Under the pieces are notes generated by a model, which was not told the DNA's origin, did no database searches, and saw only the letters and a list, made by a program, of their open reading frames with translations. DNA of 64,000 bases, from contig NZ_CP017174.1 of the NCBI RefSeq assembly GCF_006402735.1, positions 3,971,001 to 4,035,000 of the forward strand, written 5' to 3'. The position numbers and the translations under genes are program-made. Below are positions 8,779 to 18,051 of the stretch, in pieces (position 1 is the first letter of the stretch; each line of letters begins with the position of its first letter). This DNA comes from Myxococcus xanthus. Its GTDB lineage: Bacteria > Myxococcota > Myxococcia > Myxococcales > Myxococcaceae.

Positions 8779-10338
8779 TCAGAGCCCGGCCACCTTCGCC
8801 GCGCTCGTCACCACGTAGTCCATCGCCAGCTCCTGCTGCGAGCGGGGCGACGCCGTCAGCTCGAAGCGGACGATGCCATCCTCGCTGACACGCGCGGGCG
8901 CGGGCTTCGTGTGCTCCCTCACCAGCTGTATCTCCACCGACTCCACCTCGGAGACGGGAATCCGTTCCTCGATGGCCACCGGCACCGCCTTCGCGCCCAT
9001 GTTGGAGAGGAACAGCCGCACCTTGTGCGTCGTCACCTTGCGGCCGGTGAGCCGGCTGGTCTCCCGCCCCACGTCCTCCGTTCGCGCCACGCGCAGCGCG
9101 TCCTCGCTCCCGAAGCCCAGCTTCACGCGCTCACCCTTGCCGGTGAAACGCAGCTGCGCACGCCCCACATAGCCGTGGGTACGCACCAGCTTCACGGGGC
9201 CCGCGAGCAACACCGTGGGGCCCGTGTTGTCGAACCGGGCCACTCGGTGCACCAGGGGGGACTGCTCCGGCATGGCCACCAGCTCGGATGCCGCGGGCGC
9301 GGTGAACTGGAACAGGGGCACGCGGTAGGGCTCGCCGTCCGGTGGCACACTGGCCCGATGCGGGGCCGTCACCGTTAGCGGCTCACCTCCGTCGTCCATG
9401 CCTGGCAGCGCATCCTCCCGCCGGGCAGAGCCGGGCTCGCCCGCGGTCTGGATGACCTCCTCACGGATGGCCACCTCCACCACCTGCTTCTCGCGCTCCG
9501 TCTTGTCCCGCAGCCACAGCCGGTCCTCCTGGAGCCGCGGCGGCGTGGCGCCCAGCGTGGGCCGCGCGGTGGAGAACGCCAGCTCCACGTCCTTCCACTC
9601 CTCACCGGTGCGCTGCCAGACGACGGCCTCGCACTCCAGTGTGACGGCCTCACCGGAAGCTTCGGGAGACAGCGTGGCGCGGTAGGAAGGCCGCCAGGCC
9701 GTGCAGGGCACCAGGTACGTGACGGACAGCGTGGCGGGCCCGCCCGTGGGGTGGCCCACCTCCAGCTCGGCCTGGACGTCGACCGTTGGCTCCAGGATCT
9801 CGACTGCCGTCTGCGAGGCCCGTGCTGCGTCGAGCTGCTCCCGCAGTCGCAGCGTCCGGCGCTGAGCCTCACGGAGCGCCGAGTCCGCCGACAGCTGCTC
9901 GCGGCGCATGGTCTCCAACTGCTCCCGCCACGTCTCCGGCCGCGACTGTCCGGCGCCTGCCTGCTCGGAGATGGCGCGGTGGACATCGGCGCGCGCGGTG
10001 TCCAACAGCCGCAGCCGCGCCGCCATTCGGGTTTCGTCCGCGACCATGCGCTGGAGCTCCTGCTCCAGCTCCGCGACGCGCTTTCCGAGCGCCGTGCGGT
10101 GTTCGCGCTCGGCCTCGGGCGGTTGTGGTTTCGTCGCCCGGCGGATGCGTGCCTGGGAGATGGTGCCACCCGCGACCTTCGCCTGGAGTGAGCGGTCCAC
10201 GGCGAGCGGGGACAGTCCCTGGATGACCAGGCGCTGCGTTCCCACGGACAGGGGAATCTCCCCCCGCCGCTCGACGAGCGCCCGGTCCTCGAGGACGGTG
10301 ACCTTGACCACGGGCAGGATGAAAGGGGTGCCCATCAT
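8779..10338 (-). CDS. DUF4139 (mucoidy-inhibitor MuiA-like) protein, shorter paralogue
   Basis: Protein of 519 aa from the MuiA / DUF4139 family, whose molecular function is not established. The N-terminal region (LPVVKVTVLEDRALVERRGEIPL, about residues 7-30) matches the DUF4140-type start. It is followed by a coiled coil rich in Glu/Arg (about 75-190) and then the beta-rich DUF4139 domain with SVTYLVPCTAWRPSYRATL, WQRTGEEWKDVELAFSTARP and LAMDYVV near the end. Start ATG 10338 overlaps the stop of the preceding minus-strand gene (ATGA), so the two are translationally coupled. No signal peptide is seen. Confidence 0.85.
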   Translation of the reverse strand: MMGTPFILPVVKVTVLEDRALVERRGEIPLSVGTQRLVIQGLSPLAVDRSLQAKVAGGTISQARIRRATKPQPPEAEREHRTALGKRVAELEQELQRMVADETRMAARLRLLDTARADVHRAISEQAGAGQSRPETWREQLETMRREQLSADSALREAQRRTLRLREQLDAARASQTAVEILEPTVDVQAELEVGHPTGGPATLSVTYLVPCTAWRPSYRATLSPEASGEAVTLECEAVVWQRTGEEWKDVELAFSTARPTLGATPPRLQEDRLWLRDKTEREKQVVEVAIREEVIQTAGEPGSARREDALPGMDDGGEPLTVTAPHRASVPPDGEPYRVPLFQFTAPAASELVAMPEQSPLVHRVARFDNTGPTVLLAGPVKLVRTHGYVGRAQLRFTGKGERVKLGFGSEDALRVARTEDVGRETSRLTGRKVTTHKVRLFLSNMGAKAVPVAIEERIPVSEVESVEIQLVREHTKPAPARVSEDGIVRFELTASPRSQQELAMDYVVTSAAKVAGL

Positions 10339-12545
10339 GTCCTCCGGTTGCCGCCGCCGAGCATCTTGTTGCCCGGAATCTTGACGGTCCATGTCGCCTT
10401 CAGCGTCTGCGCTTCACCTGGCTGGAGCACCACGCGCCACGCGCGCTCGCCTTCCACCTTCGCTTCACCGGGCAAGGGCAGGCGCTTCTGCCAGAGCGGG
10501 GCCACTTCCAATTCCTCCACCTTGATGTCCTTTTCCGTGCTGATGGGGACGGTGGGCACGCGCTCGCACACCTCGACCAGGATGCGATTGCTCAGGCGGT
10601 TGGCCAGCTCCACCGACACGTGGTGCGTCAGCATCGTCGAGCCGCCGAACATGCCGCCCGTCGCCTCGTCGAACCGCGTGTTGCGCGCGACCTTGATGGA
10701 CTCCTCCACGCCGAGCCCCAGCCGCTGCGTCGAGCCTGGGGCCATAGTCGGGAGGGGAGACGTCATCAGGAACTCGTTCTCCAGCGTGACGTCCACGGGA
10801 CCTGCCAGCAGCGGATACGGCGTCCGGTTCTCCACGCGCACCGTGCGGAACGCACGCGGCTCCACGGAGGGGACGCAGACGTATTCCGCGGACAGCCCCA
10901 CTGGCACCGACAGCACCGGCACGGTGTGCCACGCTCCGTCCGAAGGCACGTCCGCGCGCGTCTCCACATCGAAGCGCGCATCGAAGTGAGGCGAGGACGT
11001 GCGTGGCGGCTGGGTCCACGCCGGCGCGGGGGCCGCCCAAATGGAAGAGGTCTCCTGCAGACTCAGGGCGACTCGCACGGTGATGTCGATCTGCGCGTGG
11101 ACCTCCGCAAGGGCCACCAGCTCCCGGGTGAGGTGCCCGGGGCGCGGTTGCAGCCTGCCACGCGCGCTCAGGTCATCCGCGGGCGGCATGGTCAGGCGGT
11201 CGTAGTCCAGCAGTGTGTCGGAGGGCTCCTGCCTCGGAGGTGTTCGCTCGCCACCACCACCGCCACCGCCCAGCGAAGCGGCATCCATGCTGAGCCCGTC
11301 CTCGTCATCGTCGAATGAGCTCTCGGGCGCTTCCTCGAGCTCGGCCGGAGGTGGCGGTCGGCGCGCGCGCGACATCAGGCTACCGCCTCGCGATCGCGCT
11401 CGCGTCTCCTCTTCCTCGGGGGCAGCGGCACTGGGGCGCATTGGAGCACTTCGAGGGGCCGCCGCCGGCGGAGGCGGTGGCGCGGCCGCTCCTGCCATGG
11501 CGAAGTCGGGCTCGGGCGCCATGGGCACGGCACTGCGCTTGTTCTTCTTCTGGGGCTGATCGAGGACGGCGGGCATGGGCTCGGGTTCGGCGCGGACCTC
11601 GGGCTGAACCGGCGTGGGCGGCCGCGTGGCGTCGTAGCCCGCGAACAGCTCCTCGAGCCCCGGTGGCGCCTCCCTCCAGCCCGAACGCGCGGGAGGCGGT
11701 TGATGGCGGCCAATGCGCAGCGCCTTCAGCTCGGGGACCTCCGCGTGCCGGGCGAGGTCCGCGGTGGAGACGGCGAGCTTCACCCCCATCCAGTCCTCGC
11801 CGGTGCGCTGGAGCACGGAGGCGCGCATTCGCAGCGTTCCCTCTTCCAGCGTGCGCGGCAGGCGCAAGTCATAGGTGGGCACCCAGCGCGCCCCCTGGAC
11901 GGCGTACTCCAGCGCGAGCCGCGCACCCTGGTCCGCGGGAAGGGGGCCCGACAGCGTCAGCACGACCGCGCGGTACACGAGAGCGCGCTGGCCTCGCACG
12001 GACGAAGAGGCTTCGGCGATGCGGTCGCGCCGCAAGCGCAGCTCGGCTTCGGCGTCACGCTGCTGCCGCTCCAGGTCCAGCTTCCGCGAATGGAGCGCGG
12101 CGAGCTCGGTGTCCACGAAGGACATGAGCGACAGCATCGCGGACACGGGGGCGTCCCTGGGCTCCTGCGCTTCCTTCGGCCGGGGCGGGAACCCAGGGGA
12201 CAGCTTCGACAGCGCATCCAACTCCTGAACTACGCGCGCGAGCTGTTGGGTGAGGTCGGAGAGGCGGTGCTCGGCTTCCTCCAAGGCGAGGTGCTCCGCG
12301 GGCACGTCGACTTCTGGCGGAAGCTGGACGTCATAGGTGGGACGAAGGTCGCGCACGACGAGTCCCGACGGGCCGTGCACCACGGACGCCCGGAGCGAGC
12401 CGGGTTGCAATGACAGCGGCAGGCCATTGATTCGCACCTGCGAGGGCAACATCCCTCCCGCCGTGGGAATCGTGGCGCCCCGCGTACAAAGCGCCCCCTC
12501 CGCGTGGACGGTGACGGCTTCGAGGTTCGATGTGACGACGAGCAT
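10335..12545 (-). CDS. DUF4139 (mucoidy-inhibitor MuiA-like) protein, longer paralogue
   Basis: Protein of 736 aa, paralogous to the downstream coupled gene. It has the same order: an N-terminal DUF4140-like part (VTVHAEGALCTRGATI), a coiled coil (about residues 85-190), and a DUF4139 beta domain split by a long low-complexity insert. The insert (about 300-430) is rich in Pro, Ala, Glu and Arg and contains a run of seven glycines. Conserved strand signatures VPTYDLRLPRTLEEGTLRMRA and QRTGEDWMGVKLAVSTADL mirror those of the partner. Stop and start overlap by four bases. The pair may form a heteromer; the insert could be a flexible linker. Function unknown. Confidence 0.83.
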   Translation of the reverse strand: MLVVTSNLEAVTVHAEGALCTRGATIPTAGGMLPSQVRINGLPLSLQPGSLRASVVHGPSGLVVRDLRPTYDVQLPPEVDVPAEHLALEEAEHRLSDLTQQLARVVQELDALSKLSPGFPPRPKEAQEPRDAPVSAMLSLMSFVDTELAALHSRKLDLERQQRDAEAELRLRRDRIAEASSSVRGQRALVYRAVVLTLSGPLPADQGARLALEYAVQGARWVPTYDLRLPRTLEEGTLRMRASVLQRTGEDWMGVKLAVSTADLARHAEVPELKALRIGRHQPPPARSGWREAPPGLEELFAGYDATRPPTPVQPEVRAEPEPMPAVLDQPQKKNKRSAVPMAPEPDFAMAGAAAPPPPPAAAPRSAPMRPSAAAPEEEETRARSRGGSLMSRARRPPPPAELEEAPESSFDDDEDGLSMDAASLGGGGGGGERTPPRQEPSDTLLDYDRLTMPPADDLSARGRLQPRPGHLTRELVALAEVHAQIDITVRVALSLQETSSIWAAPAPAWTQPPRTSSPHFDARFDVETRADVPSDGAWHTVPVLSVPVGLSAEYVCVPSVEPRAFRTVRVENRTPYPLLAGPVDVTLENEFLMTSPLPTMAPGSTQRLGLGVEESIKVARNTRFDEATGGMFGGSTMLTHHVSVELANRLSNRILVEVCERVPTVPISTEKDIKVEELEVAPLWQKRLPLPGEAKVEGERAWRVVLQPGEAQTLKATWTVKIPGNKMLGGGNRRT

Positions 12546-12594
12546 GGCTGCTCACCGTAATCGAGATGTCTTATAAAAATCAGTCCCCCCAGAC

Positions 12595-12633
12595 AAAAGG
12601 CCCCAACCCGTGAGGTCGGGATGCCCTTGGGCC
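12595..12633 (-). terminator. Rho-independent terminator-like hairpin after the M15 peptidase gene
   Basis: On the minus strand a GC-rich stem (TTGGGGCC paired with GGCCCAA, with an inner CCCGA/TCGGG stem) is followed directly by TTTTG. It lies 35 bases past the stop of the minus-strand gene ending at 12669, in the right place to end that transcript before the DUF4139 pair. Confidence 0.55.
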
Positions 12634-12668
12634 GGATTGACGACACGCCGCATTGGAGCTAGCGCGCT

Positions 12669-13217
12669 TCAGCTCTTCTCGGTGCTCGCCACGGGCGGAG
12701 ACTGGGTCCGCTGACGCTTCAAGGGGCGGCCCACGCAGTCACGCCCCGGCTCCGGCTCGCGGGTGCTGCGCGGGCGGTACTCCCAATGCCAGGGCTCGGA
12801 GCGCACCGTGCGCTTGAAGCCGAAGCGGCATGCATTCGACATGAGCCAGTCATAGGTCGGCGTCTTGACGCCGCCGATGACCAGGTCCACCGCGAGGCCC
12901 CGCTGATGGTTGGAGCGCCCGGGTCGTGCCGCCTGGGGCCCCTTGCCCTTGCGGTAGCGCTCATAGAGCCGCCGCTGCTTCGCGGGAGAGCGGTAGCCGC
13001 TGCGGACCCAGAGGTAGATGTTCTTCGAGCGGGCTTCGGCCTTCATCCGCCGGTATGCGTCCGCGGCGTCGTGATGGAGCATCTGCCCGTTCTTGAGACG
13101 AACGAGCCGAGCCCCCTTCGCCTCACTTCGCCGGGGCTTTGCGTCGCCGGCGACGGCTTGGGGCGCGAACAGGCACAGGAGGATGAAGACTCCCCAGCGG
13201 AGCAGCGCGAGCGACAT
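12669..13217 (-). CDS. M15-family D-Ala-D-Ala carboxypeptidase-like protein
   Basis: Exported peptidoglycan peptidase of 182 aa. A signal peptide (MSLALLRWGVFILLCLFAPQAVA) is followed by the VanY/DacB-type fold: an SGYRSPAKQRRLYERY helix, SNHQRGLAVDLVIGG (the SxHxxGxAxD zinc motif) and EPWHWEYRP containing the catalytic and zinc-binding histidine. It would trim stem peptides in the periplasm. ATG 13217 was preferred over the longer frame to 13277 because it starts the signal peptide. A terminator-like hairpin follows. Its neighbour upstream is the alkyltransferase-like gene, with an 84-base gap. Confidence 0.88.
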   Translation of the reverse strand: MSLALLRWGVFILLCLFAPQAVAGDAKPRRSEAKGARLVRLKNGQMLHHDAADAYRRMKAEARSKNIYLWVRSGYRSPAKQRRLYERYRKGKGPQAARPGRSNHQRGLAVDLVIGGVKTPTYDWLMSNACRFGFKRTVRSEPWHWEYRPRSTREPEPGRDCVGRPLKRQRTQSPPVASTEKS

Positions 13218-13301
13218 GTTTGGACGCCGGCCCCGTGGCCGGAATCCGAACTTTCGCGCGTCTGTGCCTCGACGCAAGCAGACGGGAAGGCGAGCGCCTG
13301 T

Positions 13302-13706
13302 TCAGAACAGATTCAATTGTGCGTCCGGAGTCTTCACTTCACGCGGAGGCAACGGCTGGAACCCATGTGCGCGGGCCCACGTCTCACTGGGGCCCGTCCA
13401 ATGGTGTGATGCCATCTGGACGTGGTCGCGCTCGTCGAAGGTGACGCCCTCCGCCTCCAGGGCCTCGCGCTGTCCGTAACCGGAGGTGCTGATGCCACCC
13501 GTTCGGTTGATGACGCGCTGCCAGGGCACGCTGTCCGCGCGGGCGCCCAACGCGCCCAGTGCATGTCCCACGACGCGGGCATCGCAGCCATCACCGACGA
13601 TGACGGCGATGTCCCCATATGTGGCCACCTGCCCATGCGGCACCTGCTGGGTGACGGTGTAGATGCGCTCGAAGTAGTCGCGCTCATCGCGTGGCGGTGT
13701 GGACAT
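13302..13706 (-). CDS. Alkyltransferase-like (ATL) DNA-damage recognition protein
   Basis: Small DNA-binding protein of 134 aa related to O6-alkylguanine-DNA alkyltransferase. The fold is evident from YTVTQQVPHGQVATYGDIAVIVG and GHALGALGARADSVPWQRVINRTGGIS. The alkyl-acceptor motif PCHR is replaced by PWQR, with Trp in place of the active-site Cys. That is the hallmark of ATL proteins, which bind O6-alkylguanine and hand the lesion to nucleotide excision repair instead of reversing it. The ORF extends to 13832, but ATG 13706 (MSTPPRDERDYFERIY) precedes the conserved domain and avoids overlap with the FHA gene. The unusual C-terminal tail ends in LNLF. Confidence 0.88.
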   Translation of the reverse strand: MSTPPRDERDYFERIYTVTQQVPHGQVATYGDIAVIVGDGCDARVVGHALGALGARADSVPWQRVINRTGGISTSGYGQREALEAEGVTFDERDHVQMASHHWTGPSETWARAHGFQPLPPREVKTPDAQLNLF

Positions 13707-13779
13707 GCGGGCTCCTATCCCGTTCGGAAACGGCGTGGGGGCGGCGTCAACCCTTGCGGTCTCGCAGCCGGGGGAAGGC

Positions 13780-14310
13780 TCAGCCGCTGCGCGAGCCCAG
13801 CCCGGTGGCCTCGCCCGCGCGCAGGCGCTCATGCAGGGTGCGGGTGAGCAGGTACCAGAACTGCACGTTGCCCACGCTCAGGATGTCGCCGTCGCGCAGC
13901 ACCGCCTCGCGGCCACTCAGGGAGCGGGCGTTGAGGAAGGTGCCGTTGGTGGAGCCCAGGTCCTGCACGGTGCAGCGTTGGTCGGCTTCGTTCCACCGCA
14001 ACTCCGCGTGCATCTTGGACACGGACGCGTCGTCGACGACCAGGTCACAGTCCATGCGGCGGCCAATGCGCAGCCGGTCGGTGGCGTTGAGCGGCGGCAG
14101 GGTGGCCACGCGCAGGTGTTCGAATTCGAACAGCAAGGCCAGCATGCCCTGCTCGATTTCCGAGGGCGCCGCCATGCGGGTGGGGGCGAGCACGGCGGTC
14201 GAGGCCTCGGAAGGCGGGCGCTGGATGAGTGCGAAAGGCCCCAGTTGACGCTGGAAGGCACTGGAGGGCAGGGCGGCACCGAGCCCGCGCAATTCCTGGA
14301 CGGACAGCAC
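13780..14310 (-). CDS. FHA-domain protein
   Basis: Phosphothreonine-binding protein of 176 aa. The forkhead-associated domain occupies about residues 78-160: RIGRRMDCDLVVDDASVSKMHAEL and VQDLGSTNGTFLNARSL carry the GR, SxxH and NG signature residues. The N-terminal 75 residues have no recognised domain. Myxobacteria have many Ser/Thr kinases and FHA readers, and this is probably one of them, with unknown partner. The gene stands between the ATL gene (74-base gap) and divergent greA. Confidence 0.9.
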   Translation of the reverse strand: MLSVQELRGLGAALPSSAFQRQLGPFALIQRPPSEASTAVLAPTRMAAPSEIEQGMLALLFEFEHLRVATLPPLNATDRLRIGRRMDCDLVVDDASVSKMHAELRWNEADQRCTVQDLGSTNGTFLNARSLSGREAVLRDGDILSVGNVQFWYLLTRTLHERLRAGEATGLGSRSG

Positions 14311-14495
14311 GGGGGGCAGACTAGCGGGTCAACGGGCGCGCGCCCAGCCCATCTCCCGTTCCCTGTACGGGTTTCATTGACCAACTTGTCAGTGGTTCCT
14401 TACATTGGGCTTTTGGTCGCGGGGGCCGGGCTCCGGAAGAGGAGCGCCGGCCCTCCATCGTCTTGAACCTGGGAGTGGTGGAAGGAGCTGTGTCG

Positions 14496-15014
14496 ATGAG
14501 CAGCGGGAGCGACAACATCCCGATGACCCCGTCCGGACTGCGCAAGCTGAAGGAGGAGTTGAAGCACCTCCAGTCCGTCGAGCGGGGGAAGATCTCGCGC
14601 GAGATCGAGGTCGCTCGCGCACATGGCGACCTGCGCGAGAACGCGGAGTACCACGCGGCGAAGGAGAAGCAGTCGCACATCGAGGGGCGCATTCTGACCC
14701 TCAACGACTGGATTGCCCGCGCGGAGGTCATCGACCCGGCGAAGCTGGGCGGCGACAAGGTCATCTTCGGGGCGACGGTGGACCTGCTCGATACCGAAAC
14801 CGACAAGCCGGTGAGCTACCGGCTCGTGGGGGAGATCGAGGCAGACCTGAAGAAGCGGTGGATTGCCGTCACCTCGCCGGTGGCGCGCGCGCTCATCGGC
14901 AAGAAGGTGGGTGACATCGCCACGGTGCAGAGCCCCGGCGGCGTGCGCGAGCTGGAAGTCCAGGAGATCCGCTTCGAGGAGCCCGAGGAAGAGGCAGCGG
15001 CGAGCGAGAGCTGA
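14496..15014 (+). CDS. greA: Transcription elongation factor GreA
   Basis: Binds the secondary channel of RNA polymerase and stimulates cleavage of backtracked RNA. The protein is 172 aa. The N-terminal coiled coil carries the signature IPMTPSGLRKLKEELKHLQS and the tip residues HGDLRENAEYHAAKE with the catalytic acidic pair (D and E). The C-terminal FKBP-like half includes YRLVGEIEADLKKRWIAVTSPVARALIGKKVGD. ATG 14496, with GGAG eight bases upstream, is the likely start; TTG 14463 would add 11 residues. The acidic tail (EEPEEEAAASES) is somewhat longer than in E. coli GreA. recG follows on the same strand. Confidence 0.95.
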   Translation: MSSGSDNIPMTPSGLRKLKEELKHLQSVERGKISREIEVARAHGDLRENAEYHAAKEKQSHIEGRILTLNDWIARAEVIDPAKLGGDKVIFGATVDLLDTETDKPVSYRLVGEIEADLKKRWIAVTSPVARALIGKKVGDIATVQSPGGVRELEVQEIRFEEPEEEAAASES

Positions 15015-15126
15015 ACCTCGGAAGCCGCAGTGAGTTGCCGGGGGAGCGGGCCAGGGCTCGCTTCCCCGGTCTCGTTTTGTGGGAGACGTCATCCCCGTTC
15101 CGTAGGATGTACGGCGGAACCCCCGC

Positions 15127-18024
15127 GTGAACCACCCGCTCGCCAGCCTTGTTGGACCCCTCCGGTACGTGTGCCAGCGCGACTTCGCGATGCTGGCCAC
15201 CGTGAAGTCGTTGCGCCCGGTGTTGGAGCGCGCGCTTGCCGGTGCCAGCGGCGTGGATGCACGGGCACTGGACCACTTGAGGGCCGCGCTGCCCGACGTG
15301 GACCACGCCATGCCCGAGCGCCGCAAGGCCGCGCTGCGGCGAGTCGTAGCCGGGCTGAAGGTCAGTGGTGTGGAGCTGCCCGCGGAGCTGCACGGCGTGA
15401 CGATGGAGGGCGCGGTTCCGGCTCGGCCGAGGTCCACGCAGGGCGCTCCGGTGGGCGCGGGAGGCACGACGCCCCCGGGGTATGTGCCGCCCTGGAAGTC
15501 GGCGGAGCCACTGCCCACGTCGCGCCCGCGGCCAGACGCGCCTCGAGGACCGGCTTCGCCTGGAGCCGCGGCCCCTGCGCGCGGAAGCAGCGTTGATGGC
15601 CCCATGCCGCGCATGAGTCCTGATGGGCCGCGGGGACGTCAGGCCGGCATGGACTCGGACCTCCTGTCTGCCCGTCCACCGCGGATGGCGCCGACGACGC
15701 GGCCTCCGCAGTCGAACGTCGCCGCGCCGCAGCCCGCCACCGGGCGGCAGGGCGCGCCGTCGTCTCGGGCGAAGCCGGGTCCCCGTCAGGCCGCGCTCGA
15801 CACGGGGCCAGAGGCGGTTCCCGGAGCGAAGACGCGCAAGGAGAAGGCTCAGCGAAAGAAGAAGCGGGCGGTCGCGGCGGAGGCCTCTCGTTCCGAGGCG
15901 AAGCTCCTCTCCATCGCGCCGCGCACCGGGCCGCTGTCGTCGCCGCTGAAGACGCTGGGCAAGCGGCTGGGGCCCAGGCTCGTCTCGGCGCTCGACAAGA
16001 AGGGGCTGCGCCGCATGGGCGACATCCTCTTCATGCTGCCGCGCTGCTACGAGGACCGCCGCCAGTTGCGCACCATCGCCGAACTGGAGCCCGGCGAGCG
16101 AGGCGTCACGGTGGGCATCGTCAAGGTGGCCGACTTCGTGGCGGGCCGTCAGGGCCGGCGCATGTTCCGCGCCGTCGTGGGGGACCGCTCGGGCAGCATC
16201 GCCGCCACATACTTCAATGCGGGCCCCTGGTTGAAGAGCCGGTTCACCGTGGGCAAGCGCATCGTCCTCTCCGGCGAGGTCCGCGCCACCATGACGGGCC
16301 GGGAGATGCCCCATCCGGAAATCGAACCGGCGGAGGACCTCGAGTCCACGACGTCGGTTCACTTCAACCGCATCGTCCCCGTGTATCCGGGCTTCGAGCG
16401 CGGCGAGCAGCGCTCCTTCCGCGAGCTGACCTCCCGCGTGGGCGAGCAGTACGCGCACGAACTGGATGACCCGCTGCCCGCGGACCTGCGCCGCCGCTTG
16501 GACCTGATGGGCCTGCCGGACGCGCTGCGCTTCATCCACTTCCCGCCAGGGGACGCGGACCTGGAGGCGCTCGACGCGCACCAGAGCCCCGCGCACCGGC
16601 GGCTCGCCTTCGACGAGCTGTTCTTCCTCCAGCTGGGCATGGCGCTCAAGCGTCAGGGCGTGAAGGCGGAGGTCGGCATCTCCTTCGACGTGTCCGAGCC
16701 CCGGCTGGCGAAGGCGCGCAACGCGCTGCCGTTCCAGCTCACCGGCGCGCAGGCGCGGGTGGTGGAGGAGCTCTGCTGGGACATGGCGCGCCCGGAGCCC
16801 ATGAACCGGCTGGTCCAGGGAGACGTGGGCAGCGGCAAGACGGCGGTGGCCATGGTCTCCGCCCTCATCGCGCTGCAGGCCGGCTACCAGGTGGCCGTCA
16901 TGGCGCCCACGGAAATCCTCGCCGAGCAGCACGAGCGCAACTTCCGCAAGGTGATGGAGCCGCTGGGCTACCGCGTGGGCCTGGTGAGCGCGGCGGGCAC
17001 GGCGAAGGCCAAGCGCCAGGTGCGTGAGGCCGTGGCCCGAGGTGAAATTCATCTGGCCGTGGGCACGCACGCGCTGCTTCAGGCAGACGTCTCCTTTGAA
17101 CGCCTGGGCCTGGCCGTCATCGACGAACAGCACCGCTTCGGCGTGCTCCAGCGCCACACGCTGATGAGCAAGGGGCCCAAGCCGGATGTGCTGGTGATGA
17201 CGGCCACGCCTATTCCCCGCACGCTGGCCATGACGCTGTACGGCGACCTGGACTTGTCCGTCATCGACCAGCTTCCGCCGGGCCGCACGCCCATTCAAAC
17301 GCGGGTGTTCAACGACAAGCAGCGCGCGCTCGTCTACGAGTCCGTGGGCGCGCAGCTGGCCAAGGGGCACCAGGCCTACGTCGTCTACCCGCTGGTGGAG
17401 GAGTCGGAGAAGCTGGACCTGGAGGACGCCACGCGCGGCGTGGAGAAGCTCCGGAAGGTGTTCCCCGACGCGAAGGTGGGACTGCTGCACGGGCGGATGA
17501 AGGCGGAGGAGAAGGACTCCGTCATGGAGGACTTCCGCGAGAAGCGCCTGCACCTGCTCGTCTGCACCACGGTGGTGGAGGTGGGCGTGGACGTGCCCAA
17601 CGCCTCCGTGATGGTGGTGGAATCCGCCGAGCGCTTCGGCCTGTCGCAGCTTCACCAGCTCCGGGGCCGGGTGGGGCGCGGCGCGGCGGCGAGCTTCTGC
17701 CACCTGGTGGCCGGAAGCGCCCGCTCCTGGGAGTCCGCCGAGCGCCTGACGGTGATGGAGCAGAGCAGCGACGGTTTCGTCATCGCGGAGAAGGACCTGG
17801 AGATTCGAGGCCCGGGTGAATTCCTGGGCACGCGCCAGAGTGGCCTGCCCGAGCTGGCGGTGGCCAACCTGGCGCGGGATGGCGACCTGCTCTCCATGGC
17901 GCAGTCCGAGGCCCGGCGCATCCTGGAGAAGGACCCGGACATGAAGGCGAAGGAGAACCAGGGCCTCGTGAAGGCGCTCGAGGAACGCTGGGAAGGGCGG
18001 CTCGCGCTCGCGCGGGTGGGTTAG
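15127..18024 (+). CDS. recG: ATP-dependent DNA helicase RecG with long N-terminal extension
   Basis: Branch-migrating helicase that remodels stalled replication forks. The protein is 965 aa, against about 690 for E. coli RecG. The canonical wedge/OB domain begins near residue 275 (LSSPLKTLGKRLGPRLVSALDKKG); the Walker A GDVGSGKT is at about 565-572, the motif II DEQH at about 666, and the C-terminal QLHQLRGRVGRG motif is intact. The first 270 residues have a helical head (MNHPLASLVGPLRYVCQRDFAML) and a Pro/Arg/Ala-rich linker with no recognised fold. Start is GTG 15127. The extension is in frame with good codon use, so it is probably real. Confidence 0.95.
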   Translation: MNHPLASLVGPLRYVCQRDFAMLATVKSLRPVLERALAGASGVDARALDHLRAALPDVDHAMPERRKAALRRVVAGLKVSGVELPAELHGVTMEGAVPARPRSTQGAPVGAGGTTPPGYVPPWKSAEPLPTSRPRPDAPRGPASPGAAAPARGSSVDGPMPRMSPDGPRGRQAGMDSDLLSARPPRMAPTTRPPQSNVAAPQPATGRQGAPSSRAKPGPRQAALDTGPEAVPGAKTRKEKAQRKKKRAVAAEASRSEAKLLSIAPRTGPLSSPLKTLGKRLGPRLVSALDKKGLRRMGDILFMLPRCYEDRRQLRTIAELEPGERGVTVGIVKVADFVAGRQGRRMFRAVVGDRSGSIAATYFNAGPWLKSRFTVGKRIVLSGEVRATMTGREMPHPEIEPAEDLESTTSVHFNRIVPVYPGFERGEQRSFRELTSRVGEQYAHELDDPLPADLRRRLDLMGLPDALRFIHFPPGDADLEALDAHQSPAHRRLAFDELFFLQLGMALKRQGVKAEVGISFDVSEPRLAKARNALPFQLTGAQARVVEELCWDMARPEPMNRLVQGDVGSGKTAVAMVSALIALQAGYQVAVMAPTEILAEQHERNFRKVMEPLGYRVGLVSAAGTAKAKRQVREAVARGEIHLAVGTHALLQADVSFERLGLAVIDEQHRFGVLQRHTLMSKGPKPDVLVMTATPIPRTLAMTLYGDLDLSVIDQLPPGRTPIQTRVFNDKQRALVYESVGAQLAKGHQAYVVYPLVEESEKLDLEDATRGVEKLRKVFPDAKVGLLHGRMKAEEKDSVMEDFREKRLHLLVCTTVVEVGVDVPNASVMVVESAERFGLSQLHQLRGRVGRGAAASFCHLVAGSARSWESAERLTVMEQSSDGFVIAEKDLEIRGPGEFLGTRQSGLPELAVANLARDGDLLSMAQSEARRILEKDPDMKAKENQGLVKALEERWEGRLALARVG

Positions 18025-18051
18025 GGCGCCTGTCATGACTAGGCTAGGAGC

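Noticed and set aside
11250-11280. Glycine/CCACCG repeat as a microsatellite or CRISPR-like repeat
   Set aside because: It codes for an in-frame seven-glycine run inside the DUF4139 protein and does not recur with spacers.
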